A DNA stretch of 55,611 nucleotides, from contig JBBIQZ010000001.1 in the NCBI GenBank assembly GCA_037442065.1, forward strand, positions 1-55,611, in the 5' to 3' direction. The notes below the pieces were generated by a model. That model did not search any database and was not told the origin of the DNA. It saw nothing but the letters and a program-made list of their open reading frames with translations. Position 1 is the first letter of the stretch; the number at the start of each line of letters is the position of its first letter. Position numbers and translations under genes: made by a program. This DNA is from JBBIQZ01 sp037442065 (GTDB lineage Bacteria > Patescibacteriota > CPR2_A > CG2-30-33-46). Below, piece after piece: positions 32,437-40,559 of the stretch.

Positions 32437-32527
32437 TGATTGCACCTTAAATTAAAGGTTACTAAACTATCTGTTAAATTTTATAAGCTAGTTAAAAATA
32501 ACCTCTGCAAAGCCATTTTTAGACTAC

Positions 32528-32556
32528 TTGACACTAATTTTTATATACAATATATT
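32528..32556 (+). promoter_or_regulatory. Promoter of the nrd operon
   Basis: TTGACA at 32528-32533 and TATATT at 32551-32556 with a 17-bp spacer. The -10 hexamer lies inside the first NrdR box. Confidence 0.8.
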
Positions 32557-32593
32557 GTATAATAACAATTAACTAATATACTATATATTGTGG
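32545..32593 (+). promoter_or_regulatory. Tandem NrdR boxes
   Basis: Box 1 (32545-32560) is a perfect 16-bp palindrome ATACAATATATTGTAT; box 2 (32578-32593) is ATACTATATATTGTGG. They are spaced 33 bp apart start to start, about three helical turns, as is usual for paired NrdR sites. Since box 1 covers the -10, binding should repress the operon. Confidence 0.88.
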
Positions 32594-32674
32594 TAAAAAA
32601 GTTATTGACAGGTTATAGGCCAAGTATTATTTTATAAAAAAGGACTTGTTTTTGCCACGATTAAGGGGAAACAA

Positions 32675-33142
32675 ATGAAGTGTCCTAGTTGCCTTTCGGA
32701 CAATACCAAAGTTATCGATTCTCGGGATGTAGACGATTTTCGAGCTATCCGAAGAAGAAGAGAATGCTTAAAATGTAAAAATCGTTTTACAACCTATGAA
32801 AGAGTGGAACTTCAAAATCTCTTAGTGATAAAGAAAGATGGCCGTAGAGAAAGTTACGACAGAAACAAGTTAGAAAATGGTATTTTAAAAGCTTGTGAAA
32901 AACGACCGATTTCTAAAGAGCAAATTGATAAGATGCTTTCAGGCATAGAAAGAAAGCTGCAATCTACCTGCGATACCGAAATTAAAAGCAAGCAAATTGG
33001 CGAATTGGCCATAAAAGCATTAAAAAAAGTTGACAAGGTAGCTTATATTCGTTTTGCATCCGTTTATAAATCGTTTGATGATTTAAAATCATTCGAAGAA
33101 GAATTAAAGGGGTTGAAAAAAAGGAAGTTAATAAAGAGGTAA
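32675..33142 (+). CDS. nrdR: Transcriptional repressor NrdR
   Basis: NrdR, 155 residues, the nucleotide-sensing repressor of ribonucleotide reductase genes. An N-terminal zinc ribbon (Cys3, Cys6, Cys31, Cys34) with the RAIRRRREC DNA-binding stretch is followed by an ATP-cone domain (about residues 48-138, VIKKDGRRESYDRNKLENGI). Two NrdR boxes lie directly upstream, so it probably represses its own operon, including the nrdD gene that begins 2 bp after its stop. Confidence 0.97.
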   Translation: MKCPSCLSDNTKVIDSRDVDDFRAIRRRRECLKCKNRFTTYERVELQNLLVIKKDGRRESYDRNKLENGILKACEKRPISKEQIDKMLSGIERKLQSTCDTEIKSKQIGELAIKALKKVDKVAYIRFASVYKSFDDLKSFEEELKGLKKRKLIKR

Positions 33143-33144
33143 AA

Positions 33145-35523
33145 GTGACCACCGACGACAGCAGAATTTTTCATTATCTAGTTAGAGAAATAGAAAACAC
33201 TGGTTTGCCAAAAGAAGCAGTTGAAGAAATTATTGAAGTTGTTGGCAAGAAATTTGAAAAATACAAAAGAACTTCCAAAGGCCAGCTGGAAATGACCGAA
33301 ATTATTAAGGTGGTTAAAGAAAAAGAAGAATATAAGGACTCAACAGATCTGCATCTTTTGGTTTCAGCGCCGACTAAAGGAGAAATTTCTGACTGGGACA
33401 AAAAAAGGATAACGGATGCTTTAATAAAAGAAGCTCAACTTTCAGAAGAAGAAGCCGAAGATATTGCTTTTGCTGTCGAGAAAAAAGTCTTTTCAGCAGG
33501 CATTAGGACTATCAATGTAAATTTTTTAAGAGAGTTGGTTGACAACGAATTATTTGAAAGGGGCTACCAAACAAAACTTCAGAAACAAGAAGTTATTGGT
33601 ATGTCCACTTATAATATTAACCAGCTTATTTTTTCTAATACAAAAGAAAATTCAAATATAAAATCTAACAATCCAGAGGCTGTAAACTTAGGGATTGCCG
33701 AGACAATCTTAAAACAATATGCTTTAAAAGAAGTTTTTTCTCCGGAGGTTGCCGATGCCCATATGAAGGGGGTGGTTCATCTTCATGATTTAGGTTATCC
33801 GGTTAGGGCTTATTGCTCGGCTCACTCAATAGAGTATATAAAAAAGTACGGTTTAAGGCTTGATAATCTTTCAACCGCTTCCTCTCCGCCAAAATATGCT
33901 TCTACTTTAACTGGTCATATAAATACCTTTTTGGCCTCTATGCAGGCTTATTATGCCGGAGCCCTGGGTTTAGCTTATGTTAATATTTTTTATGCCCCTT
34001 TATTAGTCGGCAAAACAGAAGAGGAGTTAAAACAAGAAGCTCAATATTTGATATTCTCTTGTTCCCAAAATGCTTTTTCTAGAGGCGGGCAAACTTTATT
34101 TATTGATTTCAATGTTCATTTAGGAATTCCTGATTATCTAAAAGATGTTCCGGCCATTGGAGCAAAAGGTAAATACACCGGTAAAGGATATGGCGCTTAC
34201 GAAAAAGAAGCCCAAGCATTCCTTAAGGCAATGATGGATGTGTGGAGGGAGGGCGACGTTGACGGCAAGCCTTTTCCATTTCCTAAAATGAATCTTCACG
34301 TTGACGAAAAAGCTTTCAAAGAACCCAAACAGCGAGAACTTTTAGAGTATGCTTGTAAAATTTCTTCAGAAAACGGCGCTCCTTATTTTGTGTTTGACCG
34401 CGACAAAGTTAATCTTTCAATGTGTTGCCGTTTAAAAACGAATATTACCGATAAATATGTAATAGAACATCCGGAAAGCATGCGGTTTTGCGGGTTTCAA
34501 AATGTTACTGTAAATTTACCCCAAGCTGCTTATCGGGCTGGCAGAATTAGTAAAGGTGATTCTGATTTGGTAATTGAGGAAGTTAAAAAAGCGATGGATA
34601 TTGCCATGAAAGCCCATTTTGAAAAAAAGGAATTCATTCAAAGTTTAATGGAACCGGGCAGGCCAATGGCCCAAGCCGGCAAATTAACGGCAGACGGCAG
34701 ACCTTACATCGATTTAGAAAAAGCCAGCTACATAATTGGAATGATTGGTTTAAACGAATGCGTTAAATACATAATCGGAAAACCGCTGCATCAAGACGAT
34801 GAGGCTTTAAGGTTGGGTCTTAAAATTATCGGTGCGATGTATCTTAAGGCTAAAGAGTACGAAAAAGAAACAGGCTTAAAGGTGGTTCTAGAAGAGACGC
34901 CAGCTGAGTCAACTTCTTTGCGATTAGCCAAGGTAGATTTAAAAGATTATCCAGAATCGCAATATTATGTTAAAGGTGATGTTGAGTCAGGAACCGTTTA
35001 TTACACAAACAGCGTTCATTTGGAAGCCGACGCGCCGGTTGATATTACCGAAAGGATTGAAAAGCAAGGAAAATTTAATAATTTGATAGAAGCAGGCTGC
35101 ATTACCCATGTTTTTCTAGGCGAGCAGAGACCTTCTGCGGAAAGTATTTATTTATTAGTTAAAAGGACTTGGGACAATACTTCATCAGCTCAAATAGTTA
35201 TTTCGCCGGAGTTTACTGTTTGCAATGACTGCCAAAAGGTTAGCGCCGGATATAAAAGGGAAGTTAATAAACCCGGTATTATCAAGAATAAGATTTTAAG
35301 AAATGATATAATTTGGTATAAGTGTCCTTTGTGTGGCTTTGAGGCAGAAGCCTTATATAAAGGGACCCAAGATAATGTTTCACTTGATGAGCAATATATC
35401 ATTTGCGGTGATGGAGAAAAAGGCGGCTGTAAAAAAATTATAAATCTAAGCGTTTCTAAGATGCTGGAAAAAGGGTTTTTGAAAAAGAAGGAGAAAAAAA
35501 GAAAAATTAACAAAATAAATTAA
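33145..35523 (+). CDS. nrdD: Class III ribonucleotide reductase large chain lacking the glycyl-radical motif
   Basis: NrdD, 792 residues, the oxygen-sensitive enzyme that reduces ribonucleoside triphosphates. An N-terminal region with ATP-cone-like character is followed by the barrel, with MSTYNINQLIFS, VVHLHDLGYPVRAYCSAHS, the SSPPKYASTLTGHINTFL block, FCGFQNVTVNLPQAAYRAG and GLNECV. Near residue 690 it has FTVCNDCQK, the first zinc CxxC, and later CPLCG, but then continues with an unusual Lys-rich tail and stops without the SRVxGYY glycyl-radical sequence. That motif is on a separate ORF 86 bp downstream. GTG start, 2 bp after nrdR. Confidence 0.92.
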   Translation: MTTDDSRIFHYLVREIENTGLPKEAVEEIIEVVGKKFEKYKRTSKGQLEMTEIIKVVKEKEEYKDSTDLHLLVSAPTKGEISDWDKKRITDALIKEAQLSEEEAEDIAFAVEKKVFSAGIRTINVNFLRELVDNELFERGYQTKLQKQEVIGMSTYNINQLIFSNTKENSNIKSNNPEAVNLGIAETILKQYALKEVFSPEVADAHMKGVVHLHDLGYPVRAYCSAHSIEYIKKYGLRLDNLSTASSPPKYASTLTGHINTFLASMQAYYAGALGLAYVNIFYAPLLVGKTEEELKQEAQYLIFSCSQNAFSRGGQTLFIDFNVHLGIPDYLKDVPAIGAKGKYTGKGYGAYEKEAQAFLKAMMDVWREGDVDGKPFPFPKMNLHVDEKAFKEPKQRELLEYACKISSENGAPYFVFDRDKVNLSMCCRLKTNITDKYVIEHPESMRFCGFQNVTVNLPQAAYRAGRISKGDSDLVIEEVKKAMDIAMKAHFEKKEFIQSLMEPGRPMAQAGKLTADGRPYIDLEKASYIIGMIGLNECVKYIIGKPLHQDDEALRLGLKIIGAMYLKAKEYEKETGLKVVLEETPAESTSLRLAKVDLKDYPESQYYVKGDVESGTVYYTNSVHLEADAPVDITERIEKQGKFNNLIEAGCITHVFLGEQRPSAESIYLLVKRTWDNTSSAQIVISPEFTVCNDCQKVSAGYKREVNKPGIIKNKILRNDIIWYKCPLCGFEAEALYKGTQDNVSLDEQYIICGDGEKGGCKKIINLSVSKMLEKGFLKKKEKKRKINKIN

Positions 35524-35528
35524 TTTAG

Positions 35529-35604
35529 GACCCGTCCTCACCTCCAGTTTCTGACGGGTCTCAGCCCGCGATAAAGAATGGATATTTCGCGGCCTCGAAA
35601 GGAG
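35529..35604 (+). promoter_or_regulatory. Tandem-hairpin RNA leader before the glycyl-radical peptide gene
   Basis: Hairpin 1: GACCCGTC/GACGGGTC (35529-35536 with 35553-35560), whose 16-nt loop contains TCACCTCCAGTTTC. Hairpin 2: CCGCGA/TCGCGG (35566-35571 with 35587-35592) with loop TAAAGAATGGATATT. AAAGGAG follows at 35598-35604, 5 nt before the ATG. Both loops match the rpsB leader while stems differ but pair. CTCC-AG-TTTC in loop 1 is complementary to GAAAGGAG, so it could mask the ribosome-binding site. Confidence 0.7.
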
Positions 35605-35609
35605 AAAAT

Positions 35610-35816
35610 ATGACCGACTTAAAAATTTTAACCAAAGAAGAAATTCATGAATTAGCCCATAAGGAAGGCGGCAGTTTAGCCACTTGTCCTTTTTGCGGTT
35701 CGGAAAATGTTTATGGAATTTCTAGAGTTGTAGGTTATTATTCCCCAATTAATAATTGGAATTTATCCAAAAAAGCAGAGTTTGACGCCCGTCAGCAAGG
35801 CGATTACAGATTATAA
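35610..35816 (+). CDS. Stand-alone glycyl-radical domain of class III ribonucleotide reductase
   Basis: A 68-residue peptide that matches the C-terminal end of NrdD proteins. A CPFCGSENV half zinc site (Cys26, Cys29) is followed by the glycyl-radical sequence SRVVGYYSPINNWN, with Gly42 as the predicted radical site, and KKAEFDARQQGDYRL, the usual end of NrdD. It has its own AAAGGAG site and structured leader and is in a different frame from nrdD, so it is a separate chain. It should be activated by NrdG (36106) and dock onto the large chain, much as YfiD/GrcA replaces the radical domain of pyruvate formate-lyase. The docking is inference. Confidence 0.85.
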   Translation: MTDLKILTKEEIHELAHKEGGSLATCPFCGSENVYGISRVVGYYSPINNWNLSKKAEFDARQQGDYRL

Positions 35817-35852
35817 AATAAATTTTTTAATTCAGTTTTAATTTCATAAATT

Positions 35853-36104
35853 ATGAGAGTTTTAGTTTTTACCAAAAAAACTTGCCCTAAGTGTCCGCCA
35901 GCGAAAGAATTGGCTTCTTTGCTAAAAGATAAAGAGGTTGATGTTTCTCTATACGATTTAGAAACAGCTGACGGTTTAGCCGAAGCTTCAATGTATGGGG
36001 TGATGGCGACACCAACAATTATTATTGTTGGCGAAAAGGGAACGGAAAAAAAATCTTTTAGAGGAGTCGTTCCGTCTTTAGAAGAGGTAATGGGGGTTTT
36101 ATAA
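35853..36104 (+). CDS. Thioredoxin/glutaredoxin-like protein
   Basis: An 83-residue thioredoxin-fold protein with CPKC (Cys11-Cys14) as the redox motif, the cis-proline in ATPTIII and a final helix SLEEVMGVL. Within the nrd operon, between the radical peptide and the activase, it is probably the dithiol reductant for the class III enzyme or its partner, since class III enzymes of the NrdD2 type use a glutaredoxin/thioredoxin reductant instead of formate. No clear ribosome-binding site precedes the ATG. It ends one base before nrdG starts. Confidence 0.85.
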   Translation: MRVLVFTKKTCPKCPPAKELASLLKDKEVDVSLYDLETADGLAEASMYGVMATPTIIIVGEKGTEKKSFRGVVPSLEEVMGVL

Positions 36105-36105
36105 T

Positions 36106-36807
36106 ATGTCTTTAGGGATAAAAGGATTTAATCCTACATCGTTAATAGACTGGCCCGGCAAAATTGCAGCCGTTATTTTTTTGCCCGGCTGCAACTTTCG
36201 CTGCCACTATTGCTGCAACCCCGAGTTTCTAAGCGGATTTGATAAAATTAAAGATATTGACGATGATGTTATTTTTGGTTTTTTAGAAAAGAAAAAGAAG
36301 TGGCTTGATGGCGTAGTGATGCTGGGCGGTGAACCAACTATTCATAAAAATTTCTGGACGATTATCGAAAAAATTAAAAGTTTAGGATTAAAAATTGCTG
36401 TTCACACAAACGGTACTAATCCAAAATGTCTTAAGGAGCTTTTAGGAAAAGATTTGGTTTCTTTTTTTGCTATGGACATAAAAGCACCTTTGGATTCTTA
36501 CAAAAAAGTGGTGGATGTTGAATTTGATTCTGAAGCCATCAAGGAAAGTGTTCAAATTATAAAAAATTCTAACATTGATTATGAATTTAGAACCACAGTT
36601 GTTCCTGGACTTTTAGACAAAGAAGATATTGCAAAAATTAGTAAATGGCTTTCGGGCTCTAAGAAATATTTTATCCAGCAATTCAAGCCCGAAAAAGTAC
36701 TAGATCTAAAATATAAACTGGTTGTTCCTTTTAAAGTTCCTAGCCTTTTGGAATTTAAAAAGATTGCCGAGCCTTATTTTGAAAAAGTAGAAATCCGCGG
36801 AATCTAA
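36106..36807 (+). CDS. nrdG: Anaerobic ribonucleotide reductase activating protein
   Basis: A 233-residue radical SAM activase. The [4Fe-4S] motif CNFRCHYC (Cys29, Cys33, Cys36) is preceded by SLIDWPGKIAAVIFLPG, typical of NrdG and PFL-activase-like proteins, and MLGGEPTIHK follows. It uses S-adenosylmethionine to place the glycyl radical on NrdD, here presumably on Gly42 of the separate peptide. It is the last gene of the nrd operon; the spacing from the thioredoxin gene is one base. Confidence 0.93.
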   Translation: MSLGIKGFNPTSLIDWPGKIAAVIFLPGCNFRCHYCCNPEFLSGFDKIKDIDDDVIFGFLEKKKKWLDGVVMLGGEPTIHKNFWTIIEKIKSLGLKIAVHTNGTNPKCLKELLGKDLVSFFAMDIKAPLDSYKKVVDVEFDSEAIKESVQIIKNSNIDYEFRTTVVPGLLDKEDIAKISKWLSGSKKYFIQQFKPEKVLDLKYKLVVPFKVPSLLEFKKIAEPYFEKVEIRGI

Positions 36808-36835
36808 TCCGTCAGAGACGGATAAATTCCAAGCA

Positions 36836-36964
36836 CGAAGCACCAAATCCCAAACAAATTCCAAATTCCAATTACCAAATAATCGAAACAGGTTTTGGTT
36901 ATTGAGATTTTGGTCATTGTGATTTATTTGACATTTGTAATTTGTTATTTGGAATTTAGAGATT
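36836..36964. repeat. Heptad-type AT-rich inverted repeat
   Basis: The left half contains blocks of CAAATCC/AAATTCCAAATTCCAATT (36838-36880); the right half contains ATTTGTAATTTGTTATTTGGAATTT (given by position 36933-36957), its imperfect inverse. The same words form the tandem repeat inside hypF at 904-967. The right arm carries the -35 of the yggT promoter. Confidence 0.7.
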
Positions 36965-36970
36965 TATAAT
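36942..36970 (+). promoter_or_regulatory. Promoter predicting leaderless yggT mRNA
   Basis: TTGTTA at 36942-36947 and TATAAT at 36965-36970, spacer 17. The start 7 nt later is the A of the ATG at 36977, with no ribosome-binding site. The -35 lies within the AT-rich repeat. Confidence 0.65.
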
Positions 36971-36976
36971 ATATCT

Positions 36977-37237
36977 ATGTTAAATTTACTTGTTACTGCT
37001 ATTGATATTTTTACCGAACTTATGGTTATTTTTATTTTTGTTAGAGTGATTCTTTCTTGGTTTACGGTAAAAAATAGGTTTGCTGAATTAATTTTTGAAT
37101 TAACAGATCCAATTCTTTCGCCTATACGAAAGATTCTTCCTAAGGCTTCTTTTTTGGATTTTTCGCCCCTTGTAGCAATTTTACTGCTTCAAGGTTTTCA
37201 ATATTTAATACACGTTTTAACTAAGATTCCTTATTGA
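36977..37237 (+). CDS. YggT family membrane protein
   Basis: An 86-residue YggT protein with two membrane helices separated by a loop carrying LTDPILSPIRKILPK, the family signature, followed by DFSPLVAILLLQ. YggT proteins are found near division and septum genes and are linked to membrane organisation; the precise role is unclear. The stop TGA (37235-37237) overlaps the ATG of the DUF167 gene by one base, a common pairing. Confidence 0.92.
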   Translation: MLNLLVTAIDIFTELMVIFIFVRVILSWFTVKNRFAELIFELTDPILSPIRKILPKASFLDFSPLVAILLLQGFQYLIHVLTKIPY

Positions 37238-37458
37238 TGAAGATTTCTGTAAAAGTTATTACCAAAGCAAGCGAAAATAAAGTTGAGTACGATAAAGAAA
37301 ATAAAGTTTATAAAGTAAAAGTTACGGTTCTGCCGGAAAAAGGAAAAGCAAATAAGAAGGTAATAGAACTCTTAGCTAAGTATTTTAAGAAAAACAAAAA
37401 AGATTTTTTGATTCTGTCTGGTAAAAGCTCTAGCAAGAAGATTGTGGAGGTAAAGTAG
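37237..37458 (+). CDS. DUF167 (YggU) family protein
   Basis: A 73-residue DUF167 protein. It shows ISVKVITKASENKVE, VKVTVLPEKGKANKKVIELLAKYF and FLILSGKSSSKKIVEV, which span the whole domain. Structures are known for the family but no function is established. The ATG at 37237 is preferred over the TTG one codon earlier, because it overlaps the yggT stop by one base. Confidence 0.9.
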   Translation: MKISVKVITKASENKVEYDKENKVYKVKVTVLPEKGKANKKVIELLAKYFKKNKKDFLILSGKSSSKKIVEVK

Positions 37459-37505
37459 TATCTCTTTTCTACCTTTTGACGATACAAAATTAGGAGATTT
37501 TTTGC

Positions 37506-37511
37506 TATTAT
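37506..37511 (+). promoter_or_regulatory. -10 box predicting a leaderless ileS mRNA
   Basis: TATTAT at 37506-37511 places the start on the A of the ileS ATG at 37518. The overlapping TATACT at 37509-37514 would also leave no room for a leader. There is no ribosome-binding site and no strong -35. Confidence 0.5.
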
Positions 37512-37517
37512 ACTTAT

Positions 37518-40500
37518 ATGTTTAAACCAGTTGATCCAAAAGTGGATTTTGTAAAGCTTGAGCACGAAATAATCGACTTTTGGGCTAAAAATAAGATTCA
37601 AGAAAAGTATCTTTTAAAAAACGAAAGTTCTAAAGAACTTTTTAGGTTTTTAGATGGACCGATAACCGCTAATAATCCGATGGGTGTTCATCATGCCTGG
37701 GGAAGAACTTACAAAGATTTATGGCAGCGATTTTTTACTATGAAAGGCAAACGTCAGCGCTACCAAAATGGCTTTGATTGCCAAGGGTTATGGGTTGAGG
37801 TGGAAGTAGAAAAGGATCTTGGGTTTAAAAATAAAAAAGATATTGAAGATTATGGCATTGCCAAGTTTGTTAATAAATGCAAAGAGCGGGTTTTAAAATA
37901 TTCTAAAATTCAAACCGAGCAATCAAAACGGCTTGGTTATTTTATGGATTGGGATAACTCCTATTACACAATGTCCGACGAAAACAATTTTGCTATTTGG
38001 AATTTTTTAAAAAGATGTCATAAAAAAGGATTTTTATACAAAGGCCGTGATGTTGTTCCTTGGTGCATTCGCTGCGGAACCGCCATTTCTCAGCATGAAA
38101 TTTTAGGGGAAGAGTACAAAGAAATTACCCATAAATCAATTTACCTAAAGCTTCCTTTAAAAGATAAGAAAAACGAGTATTTTTTGGTTTGGACAACAAC
38201 TCCTTGGACTTTAACTTCCAACACGGCCTTGGCAGTAAATCCGGATTTAGATTATGTAAGAGTTAAAGTAGGAAATGATTATTTTTATCTTTCCAAAGGA
38301 ACTTTATCAATAATTGAAGCCGAATATGAAGTGTCATCCCAAATGAAAGGGAAGGAACTTTTAGGGATGGAATATGAAGGCCCGTTTAACGAGTTAGAAT
38401 CACAAGAAGGAGTTTCTCGCAAAGTTATTCCCTGGACTGAAGTTGGCGAGGAAGAGGGGACGGGGATTGTTCACATTGCTCCCGGTTGTGGAGAAGAAGA
38501 CTTTAAGCTAGGCAAAGAATGCGATTTAGAAATAATTTCTCCTTTAGATGATGCCGGTGTTTATAATCCGGGTTTTGGATTTTTGTCAGGCAAAAGTGTT
38601 CGTGATGTAACCGAAGCAATTTTTGAAAACTTAGAATCTAAAGGAAAAGTATTTAAGATCCATGAATACACTCATCGCTATCCAACCTGCTGGCGATGCA
38701 AAGAGGAGCTTATTTTTAGGCTGGTTGATGAGTGGTATATTGCTATGGATAAAAAAGATCCGGAAGATAAAGACAAAAGAACCTTAAGGCAACAAATGAT
38801 TGATAATGCTAAGAAAATTAAATGGATTCCTGGCTTTGGTTTGGATAGGGAATTAGATTGGCTTTCTAATATGCATGATTGGCTTATTTCCAAAAAAAGG
38901 TATTGGGGATTGGCTTTGCCGATTTACGAATGTTCCTGCGGCCATTTTGAAGTTATCGGTTCTAAGGAAGAACTTAAAGAAAAGGCTTCATCTGGTTGGG
39001 GTAAATTTGAAGGGCATTCTCCTCATCGGCCCTGGATTGATGAGGTGAAAATTAAATGTTCAAAATGCGGTAGCGAAGTTAAGCGGATTTTAGACGTTGG
39101 AAATCCTTGGCTTGATGCCGGCATCGTTCCTTTTTCAACTTTAAATTATTCAAAAGATAAAAAATATTGGGAAGAATGGTTTCCGGCTGATTTTATAACT
39201 GAAAGTTTCCCTGGCCAATTTAAGAACTGGTTTTATGCCTTAATCGCTATGGCTACTGTTTTAGAAGATAAGGCGCCCTACAAGACGGTTTTGGGTTTTG
39301 CTACCGTTAAGGACGAAAAAGGTGAAGAAATGCATAAATCTAAAGGAAATGCAATTTGGTTTGATGATGCCGCCGAGGAAATTGGGGTTGATGTGATGCG
39401 TTTTATGTATTTAAGACAAAATCCGGTTTTTAATCTTCTTTTCGGTTATCATGTTGCCGCCGATGTACGTCGAAAGATTTTAACATTTTGGAATGTTTAT
39501 TCATTTTTCATAACTTATGCCTCCATTGACAAATGGCAGCCTTTAAAAGAGGGAAGCGATGTTTCTTCGAGACCGCTTTTAGATCGCTGGATTTTGTCAG
39601 AACTGAACTCTTTAATTAAATTTTCTGAAGAAGAACTAAGCCAATTTAGGGCTCATCTTTTCATGGAAAGATTAGAGCAGTTTATTGATGATTTATCAAC
39701 TTGGTATGTAAGGCGTTCCAGAAGAAGATTTTGGAAATCGGAAAATGATAAAGATAAGAATTTAGCTTATCAAACCCTTTATGAAGTTTTACTTTCATTA
39801 ACGAAAATTTTAGCGCCGGTTATTCCCCATATTGCCGAGGAAGTTTACAAGAATTTGTCCGATAACAAAGAAAGTGTTCATTTAGAAGATTGGCTGGAGA
39901 CTAACGAAAAGCTAATAGATAGTAAGTTAAGCCAAAAAATGGCAGAAGTTAGGAATATTGTAAGCTCTGGTTTGGCCGCTCGAGCCGAGAAAGGAATTAA
40001 GGTAAGGCAGCCCTTGGAGTATGTAGCAGTATTTAGCAAAGAAACTTTATCTTTAGACTTAGAGGAGCTTATAAAGGAAGAATTAAATGTTAAGGAATTA
40101 AAGTTTTTTGACGATTTAGAAAACCTGGTTGACGAAATTAATGCTTTAAATTTAACTTGTTCTAAAGAAAGTTTAGAAATTATTGAAGATAGGAATGAAA
40201 AAAAACCAACAAGTTTAGTTGCTTTAAATACTAAGATTTCCAAAGAGCTGATTAAAGAAGGTTTAGCTCGCGAGTTGGTTCGCCAAATCCAAGATATGCG
40301 AAAGAAGGCAGATTTTGATGTTTCCGATAGAATTTTAATTTATTACCAAACCGAAAGTTTAAATTTAAAAGAAACAATCAAAGACTTTACTGAAAAGAAA
40401 GCTTATAGTATTAAAAAGGAAACTCTAGCAAAAGAGATAAAAGAAGGTAAAGAAAAAGCAGATTTTGAGGTTGATTTAAAAATAAATGGCGAAAAGATTT

Positions 40501-40523
40501 GGCTGGGAGTTAAAAGGTTATAA
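37518..40523 (+). CDS. ileS: Isoleucine--tRNA ligase
   Basis: IleRS, 1001 residues, class I synthetase charging tRNA-Ile. The HIGH-equivalent is PMGVHHAWG (about residues 55-62), and the KMSKS-equivalent is MHKSKGN near residue 605. The editing domain has TTTPWTLTSNTALAVNP and GEEEGTGIVHIAPGCGEEDF. Zinc-type cysteines occur at CWRCK and CSKCGS, and a C-terminal anticodon-binding domain follows. The sequence pattern is of the longer, eukaryote-like (mupirocin-resistant type) IleRS; that subtype call is moderate. The mRNA appears leaderless. Confidence 0.95.
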   Translation: MFKPVDPKVDFVKLEHEIIDFWAKNKIQEKYLLKNESSKELFRFLDGPITANNPMGVHHAWGRTYKDLWQRFFTMKGKRQRYQNGFDCQGLWVEVEVEKDLGFKNKKDIEDYGIAKFVNKCKERVLKYSKIQTEQSKRLGYFMDWDNSYYTMSDENNFAIWNFLKRCHKKGFLYKGRDVVPWCIRCGTAISQHEILGEEYKEITHKSIYLKLPLKDKKNEYFLVWTTTPWTLTSNTALAVNPDLDYVRVKVGNDYFYLSKGTLSIIEAEYEVSSQMKGKELLGMEYEGPFNELESQEGVSRKVIPWTEVGEEEGTGIVHIAPGCGEEDFKLGKECDLEIISPLDDAGVYNPGFGFLSGKSVRDVTEAIFENLESKGKVFKIHEYTHRYPTCWRCKEELIFRLVDEWYIAMDKKDPEDKDKRTLRQQMIDNAKKIKWIPGFGLDRELDWLSNMHDWLISKKRYWGLALPIYECSCGHFEVIGSKEELKEKASSGWGKFEGHSPHRPWIDEVKIKCSKCGSEVKRILDVGNPWLDAGIVPFSTLNYSKDKKYWEEWFPADFITESFPGQFKNWFYALIAMATVLEDKAPYKTVLGFATVKDEKGEEMHKSKGNAIWFDDAAEEIGVDVMRFMYLRQNPVFNLLFGYHVAADVRRKILTFWNVYSFFITYASIDKWQPLKEGSDVSSRPLLDRWILSELNSLIKFSEEELSQFRAHLFMERLEQFIDDLSTWYVRRSRRRFWKSENDKDKNLAYQTLYEVLLSLTKILAPVIPHIAEEVYKNLSDNKESVHLEDWLETNEKLIDSKLSQKMAEVRNIVSSGLAARAEKGIKVRQPLEYVAVFSKETLSLDLEELIKEELNVKELKFFDDLENLVDEINALNLTCSKESLEIIEDRNEKKPTSLVALNTKISKELIKEGLARELVRQIQDMRKKADFDVSDRILIYYQTESLNLKETIKDFTEKKAYSIKKETLAKEIKEGKEKADFEVDLKINGEKIWLGVKRL

Positions 40524-40559
40524 ATTCGTTACTATTATCTCGAATCTATTTACTGAATT

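Noticed and set aside
35521..35609. Frameshift or intron explanation for the split nrdD
   Set aside because: The large ORF already extends some 60 residues past the position where the radical domain should begin, the two ORFs are in different frames, and the second has its own ribosome-binding site and leader. One indel cannot rejoin them, and no self-splicing intron features are visible.
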